Assembly: GCA_964391015.1 (NCBI GenBank)
Contig: CAYMKU010000016.1
Span: 1-64,000, forward strand
Length of the DNA: 64,000 bases
DNA from: XYD12-FULL-36-8 sp964391015
Lineage (GTDB): Bacteria; Bacteroidota; Ignavibacteria; Ignavibacteriales; Ignavibacteriaceae
Direction of reading: 5' to 3'
The position numbers and the translations under genes are program-made. The notes beneath the pieces are model-generated. The model was given only the letters and a program-made list of their open reading frames with translations. It had not been told where the DNA came from and did no database searches. Below are positions 28,160 through 36,566 of this stretch, in pieces. Positions within the stretch are counted from its first letter, which is position 1. Each line of letters begins with the position of its first letter.

Positions 28160-28502
28160 ACGCAATTCAAAATTAAAGCAATACAATAACAAAGTAAAGT
28201 GCTGTTTTTAGAAATCAGCGTAAAAACGTTTTTTAATCAAAAGTAAAAATTTCCCATACAGTTTGAAGTAATGCAAAATATTTTATAATTTCAGACCCGA
28301 TTATAATTCTCGGTTTAAAAAAATATAACTCTTCATACATTTATTGATAGTTTGCCTTACCCTTCCAGGCGTATTTTTTTATTCGTAGATTTTATGAATC
28401 ATCAATCGGATGTAAACATATATTAAAAAAATTATCTTTTTCGAACACACAAATTAACCATCTAATTAACTTTACATTAATCATTAACAAAAGGAGAATG
28501 TA
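28160..28502. other. Intergenic region between divergent pyrR operon and protease gene
   Basis: This stretch has no coding potential. It must hold the promoter of the pyr operon (minus) and of the protease gene (plus). I could not pick a convincing -35/-10 pair. Three ATTAAC copies occur in 28450-28490, just before the protease ribosome-binding site, without obvious meaning. Confidence 0.5.
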
Positions 28503-31500
28503 GTGAAGAAACTATTCTTACTATTCGCAATGTTCATCTTTAGTTACTCAAGCATTTTCAGTCAAGCTGAAGTTTCTCCCCGATTACAAAAATTACTGAA
28601 TGAGAGTGATTCAAAGAATTATTTAAGAGTCTTGGTTTATCTGCAGGACCAAGTCGATCTAGAATCATTAGATGCTCAACTTTATTTGGAAAAAGCATCA
28701 CCAGAAACTAGATCATTTAAGGTAATTAGCGCTTTGCAAGAAAAAGCTGCATCAACACAAGGACCCCTGGTCAATTATTTTGAAGAAAAATTAGTTGATC
28801 GAAGCGTTTTTTCATATAAGCCATTTTGGATTGCAAATTTCATATTAATTGAAGCAAAACCTGAAATAATTAATGAAATTAAATTAAGAGCAGATGTAGC
28901 ACAATTAGACTTAGATGCATTGCTTGATTACGACAGACCAACCGAGAGAAGTAAAATCTCAACAGATGAAGTTCTAAGTTCTGAGCCTGGTTCAAAAATA
29001 ATTAATGCAGACAAACTATGGCAATTAGGAATTACTGGTCAAGGTAGAATCTTAATGAACATAGACACAGGTGTTAGAAATACTCATGTTGCAATTACTT
29101 CTAGGTTCAGAGGCAACCATGTTCCTATGAACCAAGCATGGTTTGATCCAGGTGGTGGAAGTACAACACCTTCAGACTGCGATGGTCACGGCACACATAC
29201 CATGGGAACAATGGTAGGAAGATCCGCAACAGGCGACACGGTTGGATTAGCTATTGATGCCGAATGGATTGCTGCAAAAACTATTTGCACAAGTCCACAT
29301 ACTTCAAATTCGATTGCGGCATTTCAGTGGGCAATGAATCCAGACGGAAATGCTGGTACAACTAATGACATGCCTGACGCAATTGGAAACAGCTGGTATG
29401 ACCCAGACGTAACTTCAACACAGTGCACCGGGATTTATAAAACCACCTTAGATGCTTTAGAGGCAGTCGGTATTGCTGTCGTATTTTCCGCTGGAAATAA
29501 TGGACCTAGCGCTTCGACAATCACAGCCCCGAAAAATATCAACACGGACGAAACTAATGTATTTTGTGTCGGTGCAATATCTGGTGCATCATATCTCGGT
29601 GGTAGCACAGACCCAATTGCAAGTTTTTCAAGTCGTGGCCCATCTTCTTGTGGTGGAACTGGTTCATTGTTAATAAAACCTGAAGTTTCGGCTCCTGGTG
29701 TTGGGGTTCGCTCTTCATATGGTACTGGAGATAACACTTATTCATCTTTAGACGGAACATCAATGGCTTGTCCGCACATTGTTGGTGCAATAGGTTTATT
29801 AAAACAAGCATTTCCTATGCTAACCGGTAAACAAATAAAATTAGCACTTTACAATACTGCAAGAGATTTAGGAACCGCTGGCGAGGATAATAATTACGGA
29901 AAAGGATTGATTGATGTTTTTGCAGCTTATCAATCTCTCATCTCTTTCTTGTTGCCATTAAATCCATTTAATATTAATACTCCTCTTGCTGGTGCAAAGA
30001 TCACTTCATTTCCTAATTCTTCAAATAATGTTGCTGTAACTTGGGATACTGCTTCAGCAGGTGCAACATACAAATGGATATTTGGAAATGTTGGTAATCC
30101 CAGAATGCTTGTCATCAATTCTACAACAAATTCACTTAGCATAAATCTTGGTACGTTAGATAATCTACTGGCTGGACTGGGATTGCTACCTGGGGATTCT
30201 ATAGTAGGTCAGTGGGATGTTTGGGCTTACAGAAATAATCCACCAAATTATGATTCCCTAAAATCTACAAACGGACCAAGAGCACTTACCATTAAAAGAG
30301 GAATTCCCCAATTATTACCATTTAGTTTAGTTAATCCACCAAACAATTCCCGTATTGTAACATCTGTTTTCAACAACAGTCCTGTCATCTCTAATTGGAC
30401 AAAATCAGGCGACGGTGTAACATACAAATGGAAATTTGGAGTTAATGTTGTATCTAGTCCAATACTTTCCCTGCAATCAGGTAATTCCGGATATGATTCA
30501 TCATTAAGTATTATAAATTCAGGTTTAGATTTAACTCTAAGTAGCATTGGGCTTGCACCTGGAGATTCGCTTGTTGGTCAGTGGGCTGTATGGGCTTACA
30601 GCGGATTGGATTCACTTAAATCCTCGCAAACTTTCAATCTAACATTGAAACGACAAGCAAAAGGCGATGTATTGATTTCATATGACTCAAGCAGTACTGC
30701 TTGTCGTGCAAGTAAAGATTCAGTTAGTCTTTATTTGGGTAGTCAAGGCATTACATTTGACCTGTTTAATAGAGGAACACAAACATCCACAAGCGTTATA
30801 ACATTCAGAGGTTATAAGACTGTAATCTGGTTAGGTGAAGGAACTTCTGTAATGTCAATTGTTCAAAAAGATTCTATAAAATCTTATTTGAACAATCCTC
30901 CATTAGGTCAAAAGTCTAACTTAATTATCTTCTCCGAAGATATCGGTTACCAATTTGGTCGGTCTGCCTCAACATACTATGATCTGAATTTTATGAATCA
31001 ATATTTAGGTGCAAATTATGTGCTCGATAGACCATCAACTGGTGCTGCTCAGGGTTTAATTGGTGTTTATCTAAACCCTGGAATGGCTGATAGTACTGTT
31101 GGTTCATGGCCTGATGTACTTTCTCGATTTGATCCTCCCACTACTCATGATTTGTACAAATTTAGAAGTGATAATTCAATCAATGCCATCGGCAAAGTAG
31201 GAACTACTTTTAATGTATGTACTTTTGGTGTAGACATTGAGTCATTGAGAAGAACTACTGACAGCCCTGCAGGTTCACCATATGCTAGGTTATTAAGCGG
31301 CGGTTTGCTGTATGTTAATACAAGTGGTACTCTTGTTCCTGTTGAATTAGCTTCTTTCACTGCGAATATCTCAGGAAATAACGTGCTTCTAAATTGGTCA
31401 ACTGCTACCGAAGTTAATAATAGAGGATTTGATATTCAGAGAAAATCAGCTAGCAGTAATTATATTTCGGTTGGTTTTGTTGAAGGTAAAGGAACCACCA

Positions 31501-31910
31501 CTGAAATTCAAAACTATTTGTTTAGCGATGCGAAATTAGCAGTTGGAAATTATACATACCGATTGAAGCAAGTTGACTTCGATGGCTCTTATCAATTCTC
31601 ACCCGAAATTAGTGTGGAAGTTGGATTGCCAGCTAAATTCTCATTAGCTCAGAATTATCCAAATCCATTTAACCCATCAACAACAATTAATTTTTCGCTC
31701 GCCACTGATGCAGCAGTTTCATTGAAAATTTTTGATATACTTGGTCAAGAGGTGCATTTGTTCACAAACAACGAAATGAAAGCAGGTTATTATAGTTACA
31801 AATTTGATGCAAGTAGATTAAGCAGTGGAATTTATTTCTATCAGTTGTCAGCAAAATCAGTCAATGGATATAAATATGTTGATACTAAGAAAATGATTTT
31901 AACCAAGTAG
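28503..31910 (+). CDS. Secreted subtilisin-like (S8) protease with T9SS sorting domain
   Basis: The 1135-residue protein has a signal peptide (to about residue 20), a propeptide-like region (about 25-160) and an S8 catalytic domain with triad Asp188 (MNIDTGV), His229 (DGHGTHT) and Ser420 (GTSMACPH), plus Asn296 (GNSW). Two related beta-sandwich repeats follow ('VTWDTASAGATYKWIFGNVG' and 'ISNWTKSGDGVTYKWKFGVN'), then a Rossmann-like stretch (about 720-930), an FN3-like linker and the T9SS domain ('NYPNPFNPSTTI'). It starts at GTG 28503 with AGGAG six bases upstream; the nearer ATG at 28498 is followed at once by TAG. A terminator follows. It is probably a cell-surface or released protease. Confidence 0.93.
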   Translation: MKKLFLLFAMFIFSYSSIFSQAEVSPRLQKLLNESDSKNYLRVLVYLQDQVDLESLDAQLYLEKASPETRSFKVISALQEKAASTQGPLVNYFEEKLVDRSVFSYKPFWIANFILIEAKPEIINEIKLRADVAQLDLDALLDYDRPTERSKISTDEVLSSEPGSKIINADKLWQLGITGQGRILMNIDTGVRNTHVAITSRFRGNHVPMNQAWFDPGGGSTTPSDCDGHGTHTMGTMVGRSATGDTVGLAIDAEWIAAKTICTSPHTSNSIAAFQWAMNPDGNAGTTNDMPDAIGNSWYDPDVTSTQCTGIYKTTLDALEAVGIAVVFSAGNNGPSASTITAPKNINTDETNVFCVGAISGASYLGGSTDPIASFSSRGPSSCGGTGSLLIKPEVSAPGVGVRSSYGTGDNTYSSLDGTSMACPHIVGAIGLLKQAFPMLTGKQIKLALYNTARDLGTAGEDNNYGKGLIDVFAAYQSLISFLLPLNPFNINTPLAGAKITSFPNSSNNVAVTWDTASAGATYKWIFGNVGNPRMLVINSTTNSLSINLGTLDNLLAGLGLLPGDSIVGQWDVWAYRNNPPNYDSLKSTNGPRALTIKRGIPQLLPFSLVNPPNNSRIVTSVFNNSPVISNWTKSGDGVTYKWKFGVNVVSSPILSLQSGNSGYDSSLSIINSGLDLTLSSIGLAPGDSLVGQWAVWAYSGLDSLKSSQTFNLTLKRQAKGDVLISYDSSSTACRASKDSVSLYLGSQGITFDLFNRGTQTSTSVITFRGYKTVIWLGEGTSVMSIVQKDSIKSYLNNPPLGQKSNLIIFSEDIGYQFGRSASTYYDLNFMNQYLGANYVLDRPSTGAAQGLIGVYLNPGMADSTVGSWPDVLSRFDPPTTHDLYKFRSDNSINAIGKVGTTFNVCTFGVDIESLRRTTDSPAGSPYARLLSGGLLYVNTSGTLVPVELASFTANISGNNVLLNWSTATEVNNRGFDIQRKSASSNYISVGFVEGKGTTTEIQNYLFSDAKLAVGNYTYRLKQVDFDGSYQFSPEISVEVGLPAKFSLAQNYPNPFNPSTTINFSLATDAAVSLKIFDILGQEVHLFTNNEMKAGYYSYKFDASRLSSGIYFYQLSAKSVNGYKYVDTKKMILTK

Positions 31911-31940
31911 CATCGTTGTTCAAATTATTATTTATGCCAC

Positions 31941-31968
31941 AAGGCGATCCAACATGGATCGCCTTTTT
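31941..31968 (+). terminator. Rho-independent terminator after protease gene
   Basis: A 10-bp stem (AAGGCGATCC / GGATCGCCTT) with loop AACAT is followed by a T run. Confidence 0.9.
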
Positions 31969-32033
31969 ATTTATAACAGAAGTAATTTTGGATATATTTT
32001 CTAAAGAACTTAATTTTGATTTGTAATTGTATT

Positions 32034-32108
32034 CGGGGTGTAGCGCAGCCCGGTTAGCGCGCTTGGTTCGGGACCAAGAGGTCGAGAGTTCAAATCTCTC
32101 CACCCCGA
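32034..32108 (+). tRNA. tRNA-Pro (anticodon CGG)
   Basis: The 75-nt cloverleaf has a 7-bp acceptor (CGGGGTG / CACCCCG) with discriminator A, an anticodon stem CTTGG/CCAAG enclosing TTCGGGA (anticodon CGG), and a T arm GAGAG-TTCAAAT-CTCTC. The 3' CCA is not encoded. No integrase or attachment-site duplication is seen beside it. Confidence 0.95.
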
Positions 32109-32475
32109 CTAATCCTTTATCTTATCTCTCATGGAGTAGGCACTCAATTCTACCCCATTGAATTTCTCTCTTACAACACATTTCAAATTAGCAACCATTT
32201 TCCTTAAGTAATTTTCTCCCTAAGTACCAATCTTTAAGCTTTTCAAAGTGAGTCGCTGAAAATTTTGTTTCTTTTTCAAATAATCTATTATCCGAAATTG
32301 AGATTCGGGAGCTTCGGTAATATTTACGGCTGTCTCACTATAGATCTTCGTTTTTCGGCAATAAGTCAAATATTTACACGGCAATAATATTGATTATTCA
32401 CAATTGGCAATATAATTACAAAAGTCAACGATAGTTAAATACTAGATAGGACGAACAATACGTGGAGATGTATAG
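32109..32475. other. Intergenic region after tRNA-Pro
   Basis: No gene is seen. It contains several GGCA-beginning, sigma-54-like near misses (around 32141, 32384 and 32407) lacking the required GC at -12, so no promoter is assigned. The next gene has GGAG ten bases before its ATG. Confidence 0.5.
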
Positions 32476-33318
32476 ATGATGAATGGTGTATTCATAAAAA
32501 AATTTAAGATGTGTTCGGTTGGTCTGTTGATAATATTCACCTTCCTTTTTTCAAACTTAGGATTCACTCAACCTGATTATAACATGAAGCTAACTAACGG
32601 AGTTAAGGTGAATGAAAATACTATTGAATTCGATGTCGTATTAAAAGGAATTGATACAACTTTCCAATTAACTTCATATCAATGCTCCTTTTCATTTAAT
32701 TCTGGAATTTCTAATGGCGGACAATTATTCTTTTCATATATAGATGGTTCTTCTCAATTATCTAACTTACCTTCCTTTGCGGTTGGCATTAATAACTATG
32801 ACGGCGAACAAAAATTAACTTTTGCCTCAATGGCTGGATCCGATATAATTACGGAAACAGAAGTTAAGGTTGGAAGATTCAGATTAAATAACTCAACACC
32901 ATTTGCAAATGTTGATCCAAACATAAAATGGAGTTTTGGAGGAAATGTTTCTACTATTTTAACCGGCGAATTCTTCCAGAATATCACCTTACCAGTCAAT
33001 CATACAAGCGATCTAACTTTGGACTCTGATAAAAATGATCCTGTAATTCTGACTGAATATAAATTGCTTCAGAACTATCCCAATCCATTCAATCCCGATA
33101 CAAAAATCTCATTTAACTTACTCCAAAAAGGGCATGTGAGTTTAACTATTTTCAATTTGCTTGGGCAACAAGTGGAAGAATTAGTCAATGATCAATATAA
33201 TTCGGGTAGATACACTATAAACTTTGTAAGTAATGGATTAGCAAGCGGAACTTATTATTGCAAATTGGAAATTGACAATAAATATGTTGAGATTATTAAA
33301 ATGGTTTTACTCAGGTAG
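32476..33318 (+). CDS. Secreted cohesin-like domain protein with T9SS sorting domain
   Basis: The 280-residue protein has a signal peptide (about 1-34, ends 'FTQ'), a cohesin-like beta-sandwich (about 36-185; 'IEFDVVLKGIDTTFQLTSYQ', 'LTFASMAGSD', 'VKVGRFRLNN') and a T9SS domain ('NYPNPFNPDTKI' to 'IIKMVLLR'). The beta-sandwich is clearly homologous to the N-terminal domain of the next gene. The cohesin assignment rests on pattern and partner context, not on an alignment. If correct, it could hold dockerin-bearing proteins on the surface. Confidence 0.82.
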   Translation: MMNGVFIKKFKMCSVGLLIIFTFLFSNLGFTQPDYNMKLTNGVKVNENTIEFDVVLKGIDTTFQLTSYQCSFSFNSGISNGGQLFFSYIDGSSQLSNLPSFAVGINNYDGEQKLTFASMAGSDIITETEVKVGRFRLNNSTPFANVDPNIKWSFGGNVSTILTGEFFQNITLPVNHTSDLTLDSDKNDPVILTEYKLLQNYPNPFNPDTKISFNLLQKGHVSLTIFNLLGQQVEELVNDQYNSGRYTINFVSNGLASGTYYCKLEIDNKYVEIIKMVLLR

Positions 33319-33441
33319 TATTTAAATTAACTATTAGATAAAAACTAAATTACACATACTTTAGTCACGTCTGCATTGTAGCCGCTGAATTTTTGGTTAA
33401 TTGATTTTGATTTTTTGATTAGGTCTTGAAAGGATGGTAAA

Positions 33442-34923
33442 GTGACACGTAATATATTGAACAGACATGCGATAACCCACTTTGTTTTTCAAATACTTTT
33501 ACTATCAGAAATTGTTTCGGCTCAACCAGCCTACCTCATGACAATTGAGAATGGTTCAAAAGTTAGTGATACAGTCATAGAATTTGATATTTATCTAAAA
33601 AGTGCTTCATCCTACTTTATTCTAACTTCATACCAATGTGTTTTCACATTCAATGATGAAATAATAAATAACGGAAATATTAGTTTTTCATACGTCCCAG
33701 GCTCATCTCAATTAATAAATATCCCCACATACGGTATTGGATTAAATACAATAGATAATCAATTAAAACTTACATTTGCATCATTAGTAGGTTCTGATAC
33801 TATTTATTCAACCCCCAAGCGAATTGGAAAATTTCGAATTATCAATTCCCAACCTTTTACAGGGTTGGGATTGTCCTTGAATTGGAATTTCTCAGGAATA
33901 ATTAATTCGATATTGACAGGAGAATATTTTGCCAATATTACAAACCCATCTTATCATACTAATTATTATATCAGTTGGGATATGAATCCACCAGCCATCC
34001 AAAGTGCTGCACTAACAGATTCTACAAAACTTATAATTACATTCTCAGAAATTTTAGATACCACTAATGTTAAAAATATTAATAATTACTCTATCACTAA
34101 TGGAGTAATCGTTCTAAGTGCCGTGCCTCTTAATCCAGGAAACAAAATATCATTAACTACTTCAGCACATTCTTTAGGAAACTCATATATAGTTTCCGTA
34201 CAAAATCTAAGGGATATATCTGGAAATACAATTAATGGCACCGGAAGTTCAGCTAATTATTCATTTGGCGAATTCTTAACTCTAAATATTAAAATTCTTC
34301 TTCAAGGTCCCTATAGTAACGGTATAATGAAAAAAACATTAAATGAATTAAAGTATATACCCAAACACCAACCATTTAATGTATCGCCATGGAATTACCT
34401 CGGAGCAGAACAGGTAACTGTAATTCCTCCAACTATTGTAGACTGGATTTTGGTAGAATTGAGATCTGGGATTAGCAACTCAACAACAGTAGCTAAAAAA
34501 GCAGCATTTCTAAAGCAAGATGGTTCCATTGTTGATCTGGACGGTTCAAGCTATTTGAGTATAACTGGAATTCCAGGTTCATACTATCTTGTAATTAGAC
34601 ATCGAAGTCACCTTGGAGTTATGTCATCAAACCAAATTAACCTAACTACCGCCGTATCGTCCTTTGACTTCAGTACTTCAGTAAACAGTACTTATGGCAC
34701 TAACTCGATGGTCAGCCTGGGAAATAATCTATTTGGACTATATGCAGGTGATGCAAATGGTAATGGAAATATTAATAACACCGACCTAACTGCTTTCTGG
34801 AAAAAAGAAAATGGAAAGGTCGGTTACAAGCCAGCAGATTTTGATCTTAATGGCGGCGTAAATATCGTAGATAGAAATGTTTATTGGGAGAACAATAAAG
34901 GAAAAGCAACAAACATCCCTTAG
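33442..34923 (+). CDS. Secreted cohesin-like / Ig-like protein ending in dockerin-like repeats
   Basis: The 493-residue protein has a signal peptide (about 1-28), a cohesin-like domain (about 30-180) paralogous to the previous gene, an Ig-like domain (about 183-272; 'LIITFSEILDTTNVKNINNY'), an uncharacterised domain (about 275-435; 'LLQGPYSN', 'VDWILVEL', 'GSYYLVIRHRSHLG') and a C-terminal dockerin-like Ca-binding pair ('AGDANGNGNINNTDL' and 'DFDLNGGVNIVD'). It has no T9SS sorting domain, unlike its neighbours. It starts at GTG 33442, with AAAGG eight bases upstream. It may be held to the surface through partner binding (inference). Confidence 0.8.
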   Translation: MTRNILNRHAITHFVFQILLLSEIVSAQPAYLMTIENGSKVSDTVIEFDIYLKSASSYFILTSYQCVFTFNDEIINNGNISFSYVPGSSQLINIPTYGIGLNTIDNQLKLTFASLVGSDTIYSTPKRIGKFRIINSQPFTGLGLSLNWNFSGIINSILTGEYFANITNPSYHTNYYISWDMNPPAIQSAALTDSTKLIITFSEILDTTNVKNINNYSITNGVIVLSAVPLNPGNKISLTTSAHSLGNSYIVSVQNLRDISGNTINGTGSSANYSFGEFLTLNIKILLQGPYSNGIMKKTLNELKYIPKHQPFNVSPWNYLGAEQVTVIPPTIVDWILVELRSGISNSTTVAKKAAFLKQDGSIVDLDGSSYLSITGIPGSYYLVIRHRSHLGVMSSNQINLTTAVSSFDFSTSVNSTYGTNSMVSLGNNLFGLYAGDANGNGNINNTDLTAFWKKENGKVGYKPADFDLNGGVNIVDRNVYWENNKGKATNIP

Positions 34924-34961
34924 AGTCGCTTTTTACATTTTTGATTTAGGAGCGGAATATT

Positions 34962-36035
34962 ATGAAAAGGTTCATGCTAATTTTATTAAGTATGGTTGCG
35001 TTGATTAATACAATACACTCAACAACTGTAAATGGAAGAGTGATACTTAGCACCACCAATGATTCGACTTTCGATGCAAAAATCCAAATTAACACAAATA
35101 CTGGAAATGATGATTTTGGGGGAGCAACAATAGTTATCAATTACGACAGCACTCGCTTTTTTTTGCCCTCGATACTTTCTCCAGATACTGATTACGTATT
35201 TCATAATTTCAATGGTGGAAATTACAGCACAGCTTTCATAACAAGACCATTCTCGAATGAATTGTGGATCAATATTGAGCTTGAATCAAATAACAATGGA
35301 ACTGTTGTCTCCGGAATAAACTCGTGGACTGATTTAGTCACTATAAAAATGAAGTCTCTGAACAGCCAACCAAGTACAGTAAGTTTTCTTAGCAATAGTC
35401 CATTCTGGGCAATCTTCGATGGAAATAATTCAACGATATGGGAAAATGGAAATTTCACTTCTAGTTCGGTTATACCAGTTGAATTGACTTCGTTTACCGC
35501 TAACGTTTCGGTAAATGATATACAACTAAAATGGTCAACCGCTTCAGAAATAAATAACATGGGATTTGAAATTCAAAGACAAGACACAGAAGGAGATTTT
35601 ATTAAAGTTGGTTTCATAGAAGGCAAGGGCTCGACAACTTTAGTGCAACATTATTCATTCAGAGAAAGCAAACTTCCAATAGGTAAATACACTTATAGAT
35701 TAAAGCAAGTTGACTTTGATGGAAATAATCATTATTCAAATAAAGTTGAGGCAGAGATTGGGCTGCCATCTGGGTCCTTGTTAGCTCAAAATTACCCCAA
35801 CCCATTTAACCCAGTTACAGATATAAAGTTTTCTGTTAAACAAGAAAGTCAAGTAAAACTGATAGTTTACAATTTGATAGGAGAAGTAATTCAAGAATTG
35901 GTTAACAATAAAATTGCCGCCGGACATCACGAAGTTAGCTTTAATAGTAATAACTTAGCCAGCGGCATTTATGTTTATAGATTAGAAGTTAATAAAGAAA
36001 TAATTGACACAAAAAAAATGATTCTTGTAAGGTAA
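34962..36035 (+). CDS. Secreted cohesin-like domain protein with FN3-like linker and T9SS domain
   Basis: The 357-residue protein has a signal peptide (about 1-20), a beta-sandwich (about 22-168; 'FDAKIQINTNTGNDDFGGATIVINYD') of the cohesin/growth-factor-binding type, a linker domain (about 170-270; 'PVELTSFTANVSVNDIQLKW') almost the same as in the S8 protease, and a T9SS domain ('NYPNPFNPVTDI'). ATG follows GGAGCGGA. It is the third of a tandem set of secreted beta-sandwich proteins and ends 15 bp from a convergent gene with no clear terminator between. Confidence 0.82.
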   Translation: MKRFMLILLSMVALINTIHSTTVNGRVILSTTNDSTFDAKIQINTNTGNDDFGGATIVINYDSTRFFLPSILSPDTDYVFHNFNGGNYSTAFITRPFSNELWINIELESNNNGTVVSGINSWTDLVTIKMKSLNSQPSTVSFLSNSPFWAIFDGNNSTIWENGNFTSSSVIPVELTSFTANVSVNDIQLKWSTASEINNMGFEIQRQDTEGDFIKVGFIEGKGSTTLVQHYSFRESKLPIGKYTYRLKQVDFDGNNHYSNKVEAEIGLPSGSLLAQNYPNPFNPVTDIKFSVKQESQVKLIVYNLIGEVIQELVNNKIAAGHHEVSFNSNNLASGIYVYRLEVNKEIIDTKKMILVR

Positions 36036-36050
36036 TCATTCGAGAGAAAT

Positions 36051-36539
36051 TTAATTTTCTGTGAACACTTTCTTTTTAAGAGGTCTAGCAGGAACACCAG
36101 CAACAATTGTATTAGGCGGAACATCTTTTGTAACAACTGAACCAGCACCAACAATTGCATTCTCTCCAATAGTTACACCGCACAAAATTGTGGAAGACGA
36201 ACCCACTGATGCTCCTTTTTTGATATGAGTTTCAACTACTTTCCAATCACTTTCTGTTTGCATTGAACCATCAACATTAGTAGCTCTTGGATATTTATCA
36301 TTAATAAAAGTAACGTTATGTCCGATAAAAACATTATCTTCAATATGGACACCTTCACAAATGAATGTATGAGAAGAAATTTTACAATACTTTCCCACAC
36401 TTGCATTCTTCTGAATTTCTACAAATGTACCAACTTTCGAGTAGTCGTCAATCGAACAGCCATAGAGATTCACAAAATCAAATATTTTTACTTCCTTGCC
36501 AAGTTTTACATTATTAATATTTTTTTTATCCATAATCAC
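36051..36539 (-). CDS. WbpD/WlbB-type sugar N-acetyltransferase (left-handed beta-helix)
   Basis: The 162-residue hexapeptide-repeat acetyltransferase has 'GTFVEIQKNASVGKYCKISSHTFICEGVHIEDN' repeats and the C-terminal 'GENAIVGAGSVVTKDVP' typical of enzymes that acetylate the 3-amino group of UDP-2-acetamido-3-amino uronic acids. It starts at GTG 36539 with AGGA six bases upstream; ATG 36533 is an alternative. It lies next to the dehydrogenase and in the same locus as a DegT aminotransferase, together forming a 3-amino-sugar module. Confidence 0.88.
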   Translation of the reverse strand: MIMDKKNINNVKLGKEVKIFDFVNLYGCSIDDYSKVGTFVEIQKNASVGKYCKISSHTFICEGVHIEDNVFIGHNVTFINDKYPRATNVDGSMQTESDWKVVETHIKKGASVGSSSTILCGVTIGENAIVGAGSVVTKDVPPNTIVAGVPARPLKKKVFTEN

Positions 36540-36566
36540 TGTTTATCCTTTTCTATTTATAAGATT

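Noticed and set aside
31885..32103. Minus-strand 72-codon frame
   Set aside because: It runs antisense through tRNA-Pro and the intergenic DNA; its start 'MERFELSTSWSRTKRANRA' is the well-known artefact of tRNA antisense translation.
32100..32475. Attachment site or integrated element next to tRNA-Pro
   Set aside because: No integrase, no duplicated tRNA end and no change of gene style are seen.
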